The notes under the pieces were generated by a model. It did not search any database and was not told where the DNA came from. It saw only the letters and a program-made list of their open reading frames with translations. This document shows positions 1 through 5,984 of a stretch of 7,924 nucleotides of DNA, one piece after another. The translations under genes were made by a program, and so were the position numbers. Each line of letters starts with the position of its first letter. The first letter of the stretch is position 1. The DNA is from Clostridium sp. CAG:921 (lineage in GTDB: Bacteria; Bacillota; Clostridia; TANB77; CAG-465), in assembly GCA_000433135.1 (NCBI GenBank), contig HF992003.1, forward strand, positions 21,971 to 29,894. Reading direction: 5' to 3'.

Positions 1-150
1 GCTAATATAGATGCTATTGTCTTTTTGCAAAACGGTCTTATGCATATGCTAACTAAAGTTTTTGGTGGCAGTACGTTTGAAGCTTTAGAAAATGCTTATC
101 CAGGAAAGTACAAAAAAAATGAGCTTAAAGGATATAAGCTTAAATGCTAA
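1..150 (+). CDS. C-terminal 49 residues of an unrecognised protein (5' end outside the window)
   Basis: Frame 1 is open from the first base to a TAA at 148-150 and gives 49 residues, starting ANIDAIVFLQ and ending YKLKC. The tail is basic (many Lys) with a hydrophobic helix-like stretch at its beginning and a FGGSTFEALENAYPGKY segment in the middle. It reads like real coding sequence and is followed 15 bases later by a well-formed hairpin terminator, which fits a gene end. I do not recognise the family and the fragment is too short to assign a function. It converges on the minus-strand gene at 343-1968. Confidence 0.6.
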   Translation, partial: ANIDAIVFLQNGLMHMLTKVFGGSTFEALENAYPGKYKKNELKGYKLKC

Positions 151-165
151 TATAAAAAAGACACT

Positions 166-196
166 AGGGCTTAGGATATTATTCTAAGCTCTTTTT
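166..196 (+). terminator. Rho-independent terminator of the left-edge gene
   Basis: Arms 166-174 (AGGGCTTAG) and 184-192 (CTAAGCTCT) form a 9-bp stem with one G-T pair and a 9-base loop, followed by a T run to 196. An A run at 154-159 lies upstream, so it may also work in reverse. Confidence 0.8.
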
Positions 197-230
197 AATT
201 CTAATTAATAATACTGCCTTTTTATTATAG

Positions 231-287
231 AAAAACTCAAGTAAGAAATTATTCCATTTTTATCTATAATTTCATTACTTGAATTTT
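231..287 (-). terminator. Terminator of the PLD-like gene, probably bidirectional
   Basis: Arms 238-251 and 267-281 pair over 14 bp with one bulged base (274) around a 15-base loop. On the minus strand the hairpin is followed by a T run (complement of A231-A235), and on the plus strand by TTTT at 284-287. It lies about 60 bases past the stop of the minus-strand gene ending at 343. Confidence 0.75.
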
Positions 288-342
288 AAATACTTTATTT
301 ATAATCCTAACAAATATTAAAATGATTGCCTGTTAACAAAAT

Positions 343-1968
343 TTACATCATTCCATACTTTCTATTGGAAGATTTAAACTTTTGATTACATACCTTATCC
401 CACAACTTATATTCTTGCATATCTTTTGAAATTATTTCTATATGATAAATATCTGGTGATAATTTTATGATTCTAGCAATATCACATTCTTCAAAATCTA
501 TATTTTTCAATACTTCTGATGTAAATGTTAAATATGTTTGACCAGACTTATATACAATTTTTGCAAATCTATCCATATACTTTGCGTTATTTTTTACGTC
601 TACAACTTCAATTTTTACATCCCTTATTTTGTAATTTGCTCCATTAATTTGTGTAGTTTTTACTTCTTCATTTAAGCCAAAAAATTTTGGAATAGTATTT
701 TGAATATAATTTGGAATTCTAATACTATCTTTAGTTTGACCACTAGCATTTCTAGATGGAAGCTCAAATATAAAATTAGTTACATCATTTAAATTTAATT
801 TTTTTATTTTTACAGTTTCTTCATTTGTTGAATTTTTGCTACTATCTGACTTCTTATCATTGTCTTCTTTTTCTTCTTCGGGCTCATCAAATTTTAATTT
901 CATATCAGCTTTTGAAAATAACATACTATTAATATCTATTGATGAATTAGCATCAAAATTAGTATCATCATCATTACTTTCATCTTTATTTTCAAAATTA
1001 TTCTCAATACTATCATCATATTTTTTTTCATTTACTTTATTCTCTTCTTCAGCCTTACATTCAGCTATAAAACTTGAAACAAAATCAGATAAATCATTTA
1101 AATTTTCTATACTCTCTTTTTCATTTTCTTCCTGCTCTTTAATATCTATATCTTCATCATTTTCATTTAAAGAATCTTCAATTTTTGACTTGTCTTGTGT
1201 ACTTTTTATAATTTCATTATTATTTGAATCTACTTCATCTTGCAAAGCATCCACAATATCTATATCTATGTCAATATCATTTAAATTAACTTTAGGAATT
1301 TCAATATTTTCCTTCAATTTATCTTTACTTTCTGAATTTGACTTAATATCTTCCTCTAGCAAATTATCATTACTTTTTGTCTCAGATTTACCATCTAGAA
1401 AATCTGAAATACTCCTTACAGTATGCACATATTGCCTTGTAGAAAATATTTCTTTCTTTTCTATTAGTTCTTCAATTTTTTCTTTGGTTAATTTTTCAAA
1501 TTCATCATTATTAAAGTTCTTTAATAATCCTTCTAGTTTTTTGCTATATTCTTTTATGTCTTCTGCTAAGTCAAACATAACCCTTGTATATATAACTCTA
1601 TCATCTAATATACCAGAATCAGACAATTTAGAAGCTGATATGTACATATATACATATTTAGAATACTCAAAAATCAAAATATTACTAAAATATTCATTAA
1701 CAGCATTATTAGAATAATAATACACGTCAGATGTATAATTTAACATATCTTCAAGCATTCCTCTAGTAGTACTTTTCTTATCTACTCCAATTACCATATA
1801 TGTTTTTATTTTTTTATCAATTAAACCTTCCTCAATTTCTCTAAATCCAGTTTCACGTATATCTCCACAAAACATATAAAATTTCTTAACATCGTCACTA
1901 AAACGATTTTGAATTTCTTCTTTTATTGAATTTTCGCCATCTTTTTGAAATAAAAAGTCTATTTTCAT
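343..1968 (-). CDS. PLD-like fold protein with degenerate active site, acidic linker and B3-like C-terminal domain
   Basis: The 541-residue cytoplasmic protein has three parts. Residues 1 to about 165 resemble a phospholipase D-type nuclease domain: FSNILIFE at 94-101, then YISASKLSDSGIL at 109-121, line up with the HxKxYxFE...YIGSSNLxxxGL pattern of NgoFVII-type PLD restriction nucleases. The catalytic His and Lys are replaced by Phe94 and Asn96, so it is probably not an active nuclease. Residues from about 190 to 390 are a low-complexity Asp/Glu/Asn/Ser/Lys linker, including a DIDIDIDI run. Residues from about 395 to 541 form a compact domain with an IRIPNYIQNTIPKFFGL motif, which may be B3-like. 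The ATG at 1968 is preferred: AGGGG lies 10 bases upstream, whereas the alternative GTG at 1986 has no Shine-Dalgarno sequence. It has its own consensus promoter and terminator. The PLD match is by eye and the C-terminal assignment is weaker. Function unknown; a DNA-binding or scaffold role is inference. Confidence 0.55.
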   Translation of the reverse strand: MKIDFLFQKDGENSIKEEIQNRFSDDVKKFYMFCGDIRETGFREIEEGLIDKKIKTYMVIGVDKKSTTRGMLEDMLNYTSDVYYYSNNAVNEYFSNILIFEYSKYVYMYISASKLSDSGILDDRVIYTRVMFDLAEDIKEYSKKLEGLLKNFNNDEFEKLTKEKIEELIEKKEIFSTRQYVHTVRSISDFLDGKSETKSNDNLLEEDIKSNSESKDKLKENIEIPKVNLNDIDIDIDIVDALQDEVDSNNNEIIKSTQDKSKIEDSLNENDEDIDIKEQEENEKESIENLNDLSDFVSSFIAECKAEEENKVNEKKYDDSIENNFENKDESNDDDTNFDANSSIDINSMLFSKADMKLKFDEPEEEKEDNDKKSDSSKNSTNEETVKIKKLNLNDVTNFIFELPSRNASGQTKDSIRIPNYIQNTIPKFFGLNEEVKTTQINGANYKIRDVKIEVVDVKNNAKYMDRFAKIVYKSGQTYLTFTSEVLKNIDFEECDIARIIKLSPDIYHIEIISKDMQEYKLWDKVCNQKFKSSNRKYGMM

Positions 1969-2018
1969 AAGTTTAAAACCCCTCACATATTAAAATAATT
2001 ATATAACTACATTATAAT

Positions 2019-2045
2019 ATTATACCAAACGCAATAATTTGTCAA
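2019..2045 (-). promoter_or_regulatory. Consensus sigma-A promoter of the PLD-like gene
   Basis: On the minus strand TTGACA (2040-2045) is followed by TATAAT (2019-2024) at 15 bp, or by TAATAT (2017-2022) at the ideal 17 bp. It lies about 50 bases upstream of the ATG at 1968. Both hexamers are consensus, so the gene is probably well transcribed. Confidence 0.8.
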
Positions 2046-2090
2046 CCAATATTAACTAATGAATCTAATAAAAATATATTAAATAAATTG

Positions 2091-2132
2091 AAAAAAGTAA
2101 ATTTTATTTATATTTTTTCAAATAAAATTTAC
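2091..2132 (-). terminator. Terminator of fhs
   Basis: A perfect 13-bp inverted repeat, 2097-2109 (GTAAATTTTATTT) and 2120-2132, with a 10-base loop. On the minus strand it is followed by a run of six T (2096-2091). It lies about 75 bases past the fhs stop and upstream of the next promoter, so it insulates the two genes. Confidence 0.8.
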
Positions 2133-2143
2133 ACAAAAAACAA

Positions 2144-2176
2144 GTATAAAACATTTTATGCTAAAACATTTTATAC
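2144..2176. repeat. Short tandem direct repeat in the fhs 3' region
   Basis: TAAAACATTTTAT occurs at 2147-2159 and again at 2162-2174, two bases apart. The outer GTATAAAA (2144-2151) and TTTTATAC (2169-2176) are also inverted. It lies between the fhs stop and its terminator. No function is evident, and AT-rich slippage is a sufficient explanation. Confidence 0.5.
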
Positions 2177-2207
2177 TCTATACCTACCTTTATTTTTTTA
2201 CATTCTG

Positions 2208-3824
2208 TTAAAATTTTTCATACTGTGAATGTTTAGAAAGCCCAGGCATCGTCATTATATTTCCAGCATATGCTACCACAAAACCTGCACCACTATTTAA
2301 TCTCACATCGTTTATACTTATACAAAAATCAGTAGGTCTTCCAACAATTTTTGGATTATCAGTAAGTGATGATGGCGTTTTAGCAATACATACTGGTAAT
2401 GATCTATACCCCATATTTTGTATTTTTTCTATTTTCTTAAGTGCAACAACTGAATATTTCACATCATTTGCACCATATATTTGTTTACATATGCAATCAA
2501 TCTTTTTCTTTAGATCCAAATTTTTTTCATATAACAACTTAAAATTGGTTTTACTATCTTCTAGTGTGGATATTATACCATTTGCAACATCAATGGCACC
2601 TTTTGAACCATCACTAAAACACGACGAAATATATGATTTTATATCCATATTTTTTAAGTGCTCTTGAATAAAATCAATTTCTTCATCAAAATCATTTTCA
2701 AATTTATTTATACACACAATCTTATCAACGCCAAACTTAGATATATTTTCAATATGTTTTTCTAAATTTTTTATTCCTTTTTCTAAAGCTTGAATATTCT
2801 TTTCATATATGTTATCACTCTCTACCCCACCATTATATTTTAAAGCTTTTGTAGTAATAACAATTACCGCAATATCTGGTTTTAAATCTCCAATTCTACA
2901 TTTTATATCAAAGAATTTTTCTGCTCCAAGATCTGCACCAAAACCAGCTTCTGTTACTACATAATCTGCAATCTTAAGTGAAATCTTTGTTGCAATAAGA
3001 CTACTACAACCATGTGCAATATTAGCAAAAGGTCCAAGATGTACAAGGCATGGCGTTCCTTCTATAGTTTGGACTAAATTTGGATTTATAGCATTTTCAA
3101 GTAAAGCAAGCATTGCACCTGTAACATTAAAATCTTTCACAAATAATGGATTTCCATCCTTAGTATATGCAACTAACATATTATCAATTCTATTTTTTAA
3201 ATCATCTTTTGATGTAGCAAGGTCACATATTGCCATAAGTTCACAAGCAGCTGTAATTTCAAATCCAGTATTCCTTTGCATTTTGCTTTCCTTTTTTCCA
3301 TCAATATTAATTGTTATGTTTCTAAGAGCTCTATCGTTCATATCAATTACTCTTTTTATTGCTATACTATTTTCATCAATTTCTAATTCATTTCCTTGGA
3401 AAATATGATTATCAATAACACTACAAAGTAAATTATTAGCACTAGTTATAGCATGAAAATCTCCAGTAAAATGTAAATTTATTTCATCTTCTGGAAATAT
3501 AGTTGATTTTCCACCACCTATAGCACCTCCCTTTACTCCAAATACAGGACCAAGTGAAGGTTCCCTTAAAGCAAGCATTGTTTTTTTGCCTAATTTATCT
3601 AACGCCATAGCAATTCCAATTGATTGAGTTGTTTTTCCTTCTCCATATGGTGTAGGATTAATGCTTGTAACAAGTATTAATTTTCCATTATTCTTAGACT
3701 CTTCATTTAAATTTTCTAAATACTTATTATTTATTTTAGCCTTATATTTGCCAAAATACTCAATATAATCATCAGGTATATTTATTTTTTTTACTATTTT
3801 CTCTATATTTTCCAAATTCATCAC
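2208..3824 (-). CDS. fhs: Formate-tetrahydrofolate ligase
   Basis: Catalyses ATP-dependent formation of 10-formyltetrahydrofolate from formate and tetrahydrofolate. It feeds purine and formyl-Met synthesis and, in acetogens, the methyl branch of the Wood-Ljungdahl pathway. It is cytoplasmic. The nucleotide-binding loop TPYGEGKTT is at residues 58-66, REPSLGPVFGVKGGAIGGG at 87-105, PEDEINLHFTGDFHAI at 111-126, and TEAGFGADLGAEKFFDIKCR further on. The family pattern VRALKxHGG appears here as TKALKYNGG. At 538 residues it is slightly shorter than the usual 556 or so: it ends GLSKHSQYEKF and lacks the customary tail after the conserved IMTMPGL. The start is uncertain. GTG (3824) and ATG (3821) overlap or abut the AGGTG Shine-Dalgarno (3822-3826), while an in-frame TTG at 3815 lies 6 bases downstream of it, the normal spacing. 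It appears monocistronic, with its own terminator, and is divergent from tRNA-Gln. Confidence 0.95.
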   Translation of the reverse strand: MMNLENIEKIVKKINIPDDYIEYFGKYKAKINNKYLENLNEESKNNGKLILVTSINPTPYGEGKTTQSIGIAMALDKLGKKTMLALREPSLGPVFGVKGGAIGGGKSTIFPEDEINLHFTGDFHAITSANNLLCSVIDNHIFQGNELEIDENSIAIKRVIDMNDRALRNITINIDGKKESKMQRNTGFEITAACELMAICDLATSKDDLKNRIDNMLVAYTKDGNPLFVKDFNVTGAMLALLENAINPNLVQTIEGTPCLVHLGPFANIAHGCSSLIATKISLKIADYVVTEAGFGADLGAEKFFDIKCRIGDLKPDIAVIVITTKALKYNGGVESDNIYEKNIQALEKGIKNLEKHIENISKFGVDKIVCINKFENDFDEEIDFIQEHLKNMDIKSYISSCFSDGSKGAIDVANGIISTLEDSKTNFKLLYEKNLDLKKKIDCICKQIYGANDVKYSVVALKKIEKIQNMGYRSLPVCIAKTPSSLTDNPKIVGRPTDFCISINDVRLNSGAGFVVAYAGNIMTMPGLSKHSQYEKF

Positions 3825-3826
3825 CT
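3822..3826 (-). promoter_or_regulatory. fhs ribosome binding site that favours a TTG start
   Basis: AGGTG on the minus strand, continuing into AT, matches the 16S anti-Shine-Dalgarno complement AGGTGAT. It overlaps the GTG at 3824 and abuts the ATG at 3821, but sits 6 bases before the in-frame TTG at 3815-3813. Confidence 0.5.
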
Positions 3827-3840
3827 AAACTTTGATTTAA

Positions 3841-3860
3841 ATAAAATTTAAAAATTTTAT
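3841..3860. repeat. AT-only palindrome in the fhs/tRNA-Gln divergent region
   Basis: ATAAAATTT (3841-3849) and AAATTTTAT (3852-3860) form a near-continuous palindrome in the fhs leader, between the divergent fhs and tRNA genes. It could be an operator, but chance is plausible at this base composition. I see no convincing -35/-10 pair for fhs. Confidence 0.35.
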
Positions 3861-3871
3861 CATTAATAATA

Positions 3872-3900
3872 TTGAAATTTTATATTTATTGTTATATAAT
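3872..3900 (+). promoter_or_regulatory. Sigma-A promoter of tRNA-Gln
   Basis: TTGAAA (3872-3877), a 17-base spacer, and TATAAT (3895-3900), ending 12 bases before the first base of the mature tRNA. The tRNA therefore has its own near-consensus promoter and a very short 5' leader. Confidence 0.85.
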
Positions 3901-3912
3901 GAATAAGTAAAT

Positions 3913-3988
3913 TGGGGTATCGCCAAGTGGTAAGGCATCAGACTCTGAATCTGACATTTCGCTGGTTCGAATCCAGCTACCCCAGCCA
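3913..3988 (+). tRNA. tRNA-Gln(CTG), CCA encoded
   Basis: A complete cloverleaf. The acceptor stem is TGGGGTA (3913-3919) with TACCCCA (3978-3984), followed by discriminator G3985 and an encoded CCA (3986-3988). The D arm has GCC/GGC. The anticodon stem TCAGA/TCTGA encloses loop CTCTGAA, with anticodon CTG at 3945-3947. The T arm is GCTGG/CCAGC around TTCGAAT. It reads the Gln codon CAG. The U-A first pair is typical of bacterial tRNA-Gln. It is a single-gene unit with its own promoter and terminator. In such an AT-rich genome CAG is the minor Gln codon, so a TTG-anticodon tRNA-Gln is expected elsewhere. Confidence 0.97.
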
Positions 3989-3992
3989 TTTC

Positions 3993-4027
3993 TAAGATTT
4001 CATATTTTTTATGAAATCTTATTTTTT
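3993..4027 (+). terminator. Terminator of tRNA-Gln
   Basis: A perfect 12-bp stem, TAAGATTTCATA (3993-4004) with its complement at 4010-4021, a TTTTT loop, and TTTTTT at 4022-4027. It starts five bases after the encoded CCA, so the transcript carries only the one tRNA. Confidence 0.92.
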
Positions 4028-4146
4028 ATATCTAGCAATAATTTTACTATAATAAAAAATATTACTTTAAACTTTATTGTATGTTGCTACTATCTTATGC
4101 ATTATATATTATCATAATCTACAATACATTTCAATATATAAAATAA

Positions 4147-4173
4147 TATCACCCACTAAAAGAGCAAGTGATA
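4147..4173 (-). terminator. Terminator of the PAP2 operon
   Basis: On the minus strand TATCACTTGCT (4173-4163) pairs with AGTGGGTGATA (4157-4147), an 11-bp stem with three G-U pairs and a 5-base loop. It is followed by a moderately T-rich TTATTTTAT. It lies about 90 bases past the stop at 4265. The remaining sequence from 4028 to 4264 shows no gene I can support. Confidence 0.6.
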
Positions 4174-4185
4174 CTATACTATACT
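4171..4185. repeat. Three tandem ATACT pentamers
   Basis: ATACT is repeated at 4171-4175, 4176-4180 and 4181-4185, overlapping one arm of the PAP2 terminator. It is a simple-sequence tract prone to slippage, with no evident function. Confidence 0.6.
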
Positions 4186-4264
4186 ATATATTAATTAGTT
4201 TATTTTTTAATTCTAAAATTCTTTCAAAATAATTCACATAATTCACACTATCCACAATAACCAA

Positions 4265-4930
4265 TTAAAGTTTACTATCTTTACCATCAGGTAACAATTT
4301 TATTTGATTATTATTTATTCTTTCAATAATCAAATATGTAGTCATCGCAATAAGTGTACCTATTAAATATCCAACTAGAATATCACATAAATAATGAACT
4401 CCTAGATAAACTCTTGAAAATCCAACGATAATAGGCATAAAAATACAAAATGTAATAGCACCGTATTTTATTTTGTTATTCCTTACATATTTTAAAATAA
4501 TTAGTAAAATAATTATATAAAAGGCTGCATCTACCATAGCATGACCGCTTGGAAAACTATACCCATTTTCAATCACAAGCGGATTAATACTAGGTCTTTG
4601 CCTTTTAAATATATTTTTCAGGATAATATTTAAAATTTGTGACACAAATACTGATATAGAAGTTGCAACTCCAATCCTCTTTCTAGTTTTCTTAAATAAA
4701 ATAAGTAAAAAACAATAAAATGACACAAAACTAGCACTTCCAATACGTGAAATAAACTTCTGAAATACAGTAAATTTTGGTGTAGTACACATAGCTATCT
4801 TGTTATAAACAAAATTTTCAACTGTAGTACTTTTTCCTGTAGTAACGTAGCATATAAGTACTAATATAACAATTGCAATAATAAAAATCAAATATATTTT
4901 TTTATTGACCTTTTTTAATTTTTGCTTCAT
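4265..4930 (-). CDS. PAP2-family membrane phosphatase
   Basis: A 221-residue integral membrane protein of the type 2 phosphatidic acid phosphatase superfamily. These enzymes remove phosphate from lipid phosphates such as undecaprenyl pyrophosphate, phosphatidate or phosphatidylglycerol phosphate at the membrane. All three signature motifs are intact: KxxxxxxRP at Lys105-Pro113, PSGH at 127-130 (catalytic His130), and SRxxxxxHxxxD at Ser172-Asp183 (nucleophile His179). About six hydrophobic segments are visible, near 11-30, 65-80, 86-104, 131-148, 155-171 and 184-203. The N-terminus is basic. The ATG lies 9 bases after the stop of the upstream gene and has no clear Shine-Dalgarno sequence, so translation is probably coupled to that gene. 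A role in undecaprenyl-phosphate recycling is the commonest guess, but the substrate cannot be read from the sequence. Confidence 0.9.
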   Translation of the reverse strand: MKQKLKKVNKKIYLIFIIAIVILVLICYVTTGKSTTVENFVYNKIAMCTTPKFTVFQKFISRIGSASFVSFYCFLLILFKKTRKRIGVATSISVFVSQILNIILKNIFKRQRPSINPLVIENGYSFPSGHAMVDAAFYIIILLIILKYVRNNKIKYGAITFCIFMPIIVGFSRVYLGVHYLCDILVGYLIGTLIAMTTYLIIERINNNQIKLLPDGKDSKL

Positions 4931-4939
4931 ATTTTATAC

Positions 4940-5539
4940 TTACAACTCTACCTTAATATCTTTTCTTTCATCTTGGTATGCTACGTTTTTTAATATGTCT
5001 TTTTCTACATTTATACTATTTTCATTTACATTTTCAATTTTGTCATCGTTATCATCATCTAATAACAAACTATTATTTACATTAAGGCAAGATATATACG
5101 AAGGTGTTTCTGTTTTTTTCATACTTTCTTCACCATTTATATTATAATAATTGTGAAATGAAGAATAAAGAGGTGTAAACATCTTTAAATTAAAATAATC
5201 ATCTACGTCTTTTGGATTTGCTGTTTTTCTATCAAAAATCCTTATATTTATCAAATCGCCTTTTTGATATCCTGGCTTGCTCAAATTAGTTGTTTTTACT
5301 ATAATTATGTTGTATCCGAGTTCTTTTTCAAAAAGATCTATAACTTTATCTAAAACTTTTCCATCTAAATAATGATATGGTAAATATCCTGAATCTACTA
5401 TAAGTTCGTCCCTGTCATATATGTTATAATAATATATATAATCTCTAAAAAATCTTTCTATATTAGTTTTTAGAAGTTTAAATTTCATTTCTGTTGTATC
5501 AGTTCTAAGTAATCTCATTTTTTCTACATCAATTAACAT
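4940..5539 (-). CDS. Unrecognised 199-residue protein, first gene of the PAP2 operon
   Basis: I do not recognise this family. No signal peptide or membrane segment is visible, so it is probably cytoplasmic. Residues 1 to about 135 look globular and rich in Tyr, with alternating helix and strand character (RFFRDYIYYYNIYDRDELIV at 29-48, YNIIIVKTT at 76-84). The remainder is a polar tail with an acidic cluster, LLLDDDNDD, at 158-166 and many Asn residues. The ATG at 5539 is secure: AGGAGG lies 5 bases upstream (5545-5550), and a consensus promoter sits at 5560-5588. The PAP2 gene starts 9 bases after its stop, so the two are co-transcribed and probably act in the same process. The acidic disordered tail recalls the linker of the protein at 343-1968, but I see no homology between them. 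Confidence 0.8.
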   Translation of the reverse strand: MLIDVEKMRLLRTDTTEMKFKLLKTNIERFFRDYIYYYNIYDRDELIVDSGYLPYHYLDGKVLDKVIDLFEKELGYNIIIVKTTNLSKPGYQKGDLINIRIFDRKTANPKDVDDYFNLKMFTPLYSSFHNYYNINGEESMKKTETPSYISCLNVNNSLLLDDDNDDKIENVNENSINVEKDILKNVAYQDERKDIKVEL

Positions 5540-5559
5540 ATAGGCCTCCTTTTTCCTAA

Positions 5560-5588
5560 ATTATACTATTTTTACAATAAAATTTCAA
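5560..5588 (-). promoter_or_regulatory. Sigma-A promoter of the 199-residue protein/PAP2 operon
   Basis: On the minus strand TTGAAA (5583-5588), a 17-base spacer, and TATAAT (5560-5565), with AGGAGG at 5545-5550 and the ATG at 5539. Spacing is ideal. It shows that the operon is transcribed independently of the holin gene upstream. Confidence 0.85.
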
Positions 5589-5634
5589 CATCTTTTACTA
5601 TATTTTTATGTAATTAGAACTTTCTAAATTATAA

Positions 5635-5664
5635 AGAAGGTATGAAAATAAAATCATACCTTCT
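5635..5664 (-). terminator. Terminator of the endolysin-holin unit
   Basis: A perfect 11-bp stem: 5635-5645 (AGAAGGTATGA) and 5654-5664, with an 8-base loop. It begins 4 bases after the holin stop. The sequence after the stem on the minus strand is TTTATAATTT rather than a pure T run, so termination may be partial. Confidence 0.7.
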
Positions 5665-5668
5665 CTAA

Positions 5669-5944
5669 TTACTTTTTTAATGAAATTTTTCCGTATAAAT
5701 CATGAATAAAATTTGAACCTCTACTTATCAATATTCCAGTTAATATATATCCTATAAATGGTATAGATAATACCAAACCCTGCAATTCAAATATATCTAT
5801 TTTTGCAAGTATTGATATTAATACTCCTATAACTAAAGAACCTATACAATCTAAGCATAGTTTTCCTTTATCCCAAATGAGTTTTAAAGTTTCCCATATT
5901 GCCTCCACTAAAAACGCTGCAGTTAGTATATTTATAACACTCAA
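5669..5944 (-). CDS. Holin-like small membrane protein
   Basis: A 91-residue protein that appears to be a phage-type holin, which opens the membrane so that an endolysin can reach the cell wall. Three hydrophobic stretches are visible (about 3-24, 33-47 and 56-75), followed by SRGSNFIHDL at 74-83 and a basic C-terminus, IFELQGL at 51-57 preceding the last helix. This arrangement recalls small clostridial phage holins, but the call rests mainly on size, topology and the adjacent endolysin. The start is TTG at 5944, supported by a perfect AGGAGG (5952-5957) seven bases upstream. The gene follows the endolysin gene by 40 bases and is closed by a hairpin 4 bases after its stop. In most phage lysis cassettes the holin precedes the endolysin; here the order is reversed. 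Alternatives are a small membrane protein of other function or a TcdE-like export holin. Confidence 0.65.
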   Translation of the reverse strand: MSVINILTAAFLVEAIWETLKLIWDKGKLCLDCIGSLVIGVLISILAKIDIFELQGLVLSIPFIGYILTGILISRGSNFIHDLYGKISLKK

Positions 5945-5966
5945 AAAATCGCCTCCTGGTATTATT

Positions 5967-5978
5967 TATACTAGTATA
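5967..5978. promoter_or_regulatory. 12-bp perfect palindrome between endolysin and holin genes
   Basis: TATACTAGTATA is a perfect palindrome without a spacer, in the 40-base gap between the endolysin stop and the holin Shine-Dalgarno. It shares the TATACTA half-site with the palindrome at 6632-6649. It may be a protein-binding site, but AT-rich chance is possible. Confidence 0.4.
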
Positions 5979-5984
5979 TAATAT

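Noticed and set aside
1243..1290. Repeat encoding DIDIDIDI in the PLD-like protein as a possible minisatellite
   Set aside because: Only four dipeptide units, within a generally acidic linker. It is better explained as low-complexity coding sequence.
836..1717. Long open frame on the plus strand (293 codons), Ser- and Phe-rich
   Set aside because: It is antisense to the acidic linker of the PLD-like gene, where Asp/Glu/Asn/Ser codons avoid stops on the opposite strand. It has no promoter of its own, and its composition is an artefact.
3825..3912. Tetrahydrofolate riboswitch or other structured leader upstream of fhs
   Set aside because: The leader is under 90 bases, almost pure A/T, and shows only a simple palindrome. 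No conserved riboswitch core is recognisable.
3913..3988. tRNA-Gln as an integration site for a mobile element carrying the 4265-6617 block
   Set aside because: I found no second copy of the tRNA 3' end (GCTGGTTCGAATCCAGC) elsewhere in the window and no integrase gene. A wider window could change this.
4905..5147. 80-codon open frame on the plus strand
   Set aside because: It overlaps the unknown gene and the PAP2 start antisense. Composition mirrors the minus-strand codons, and no ribosome site supports it.
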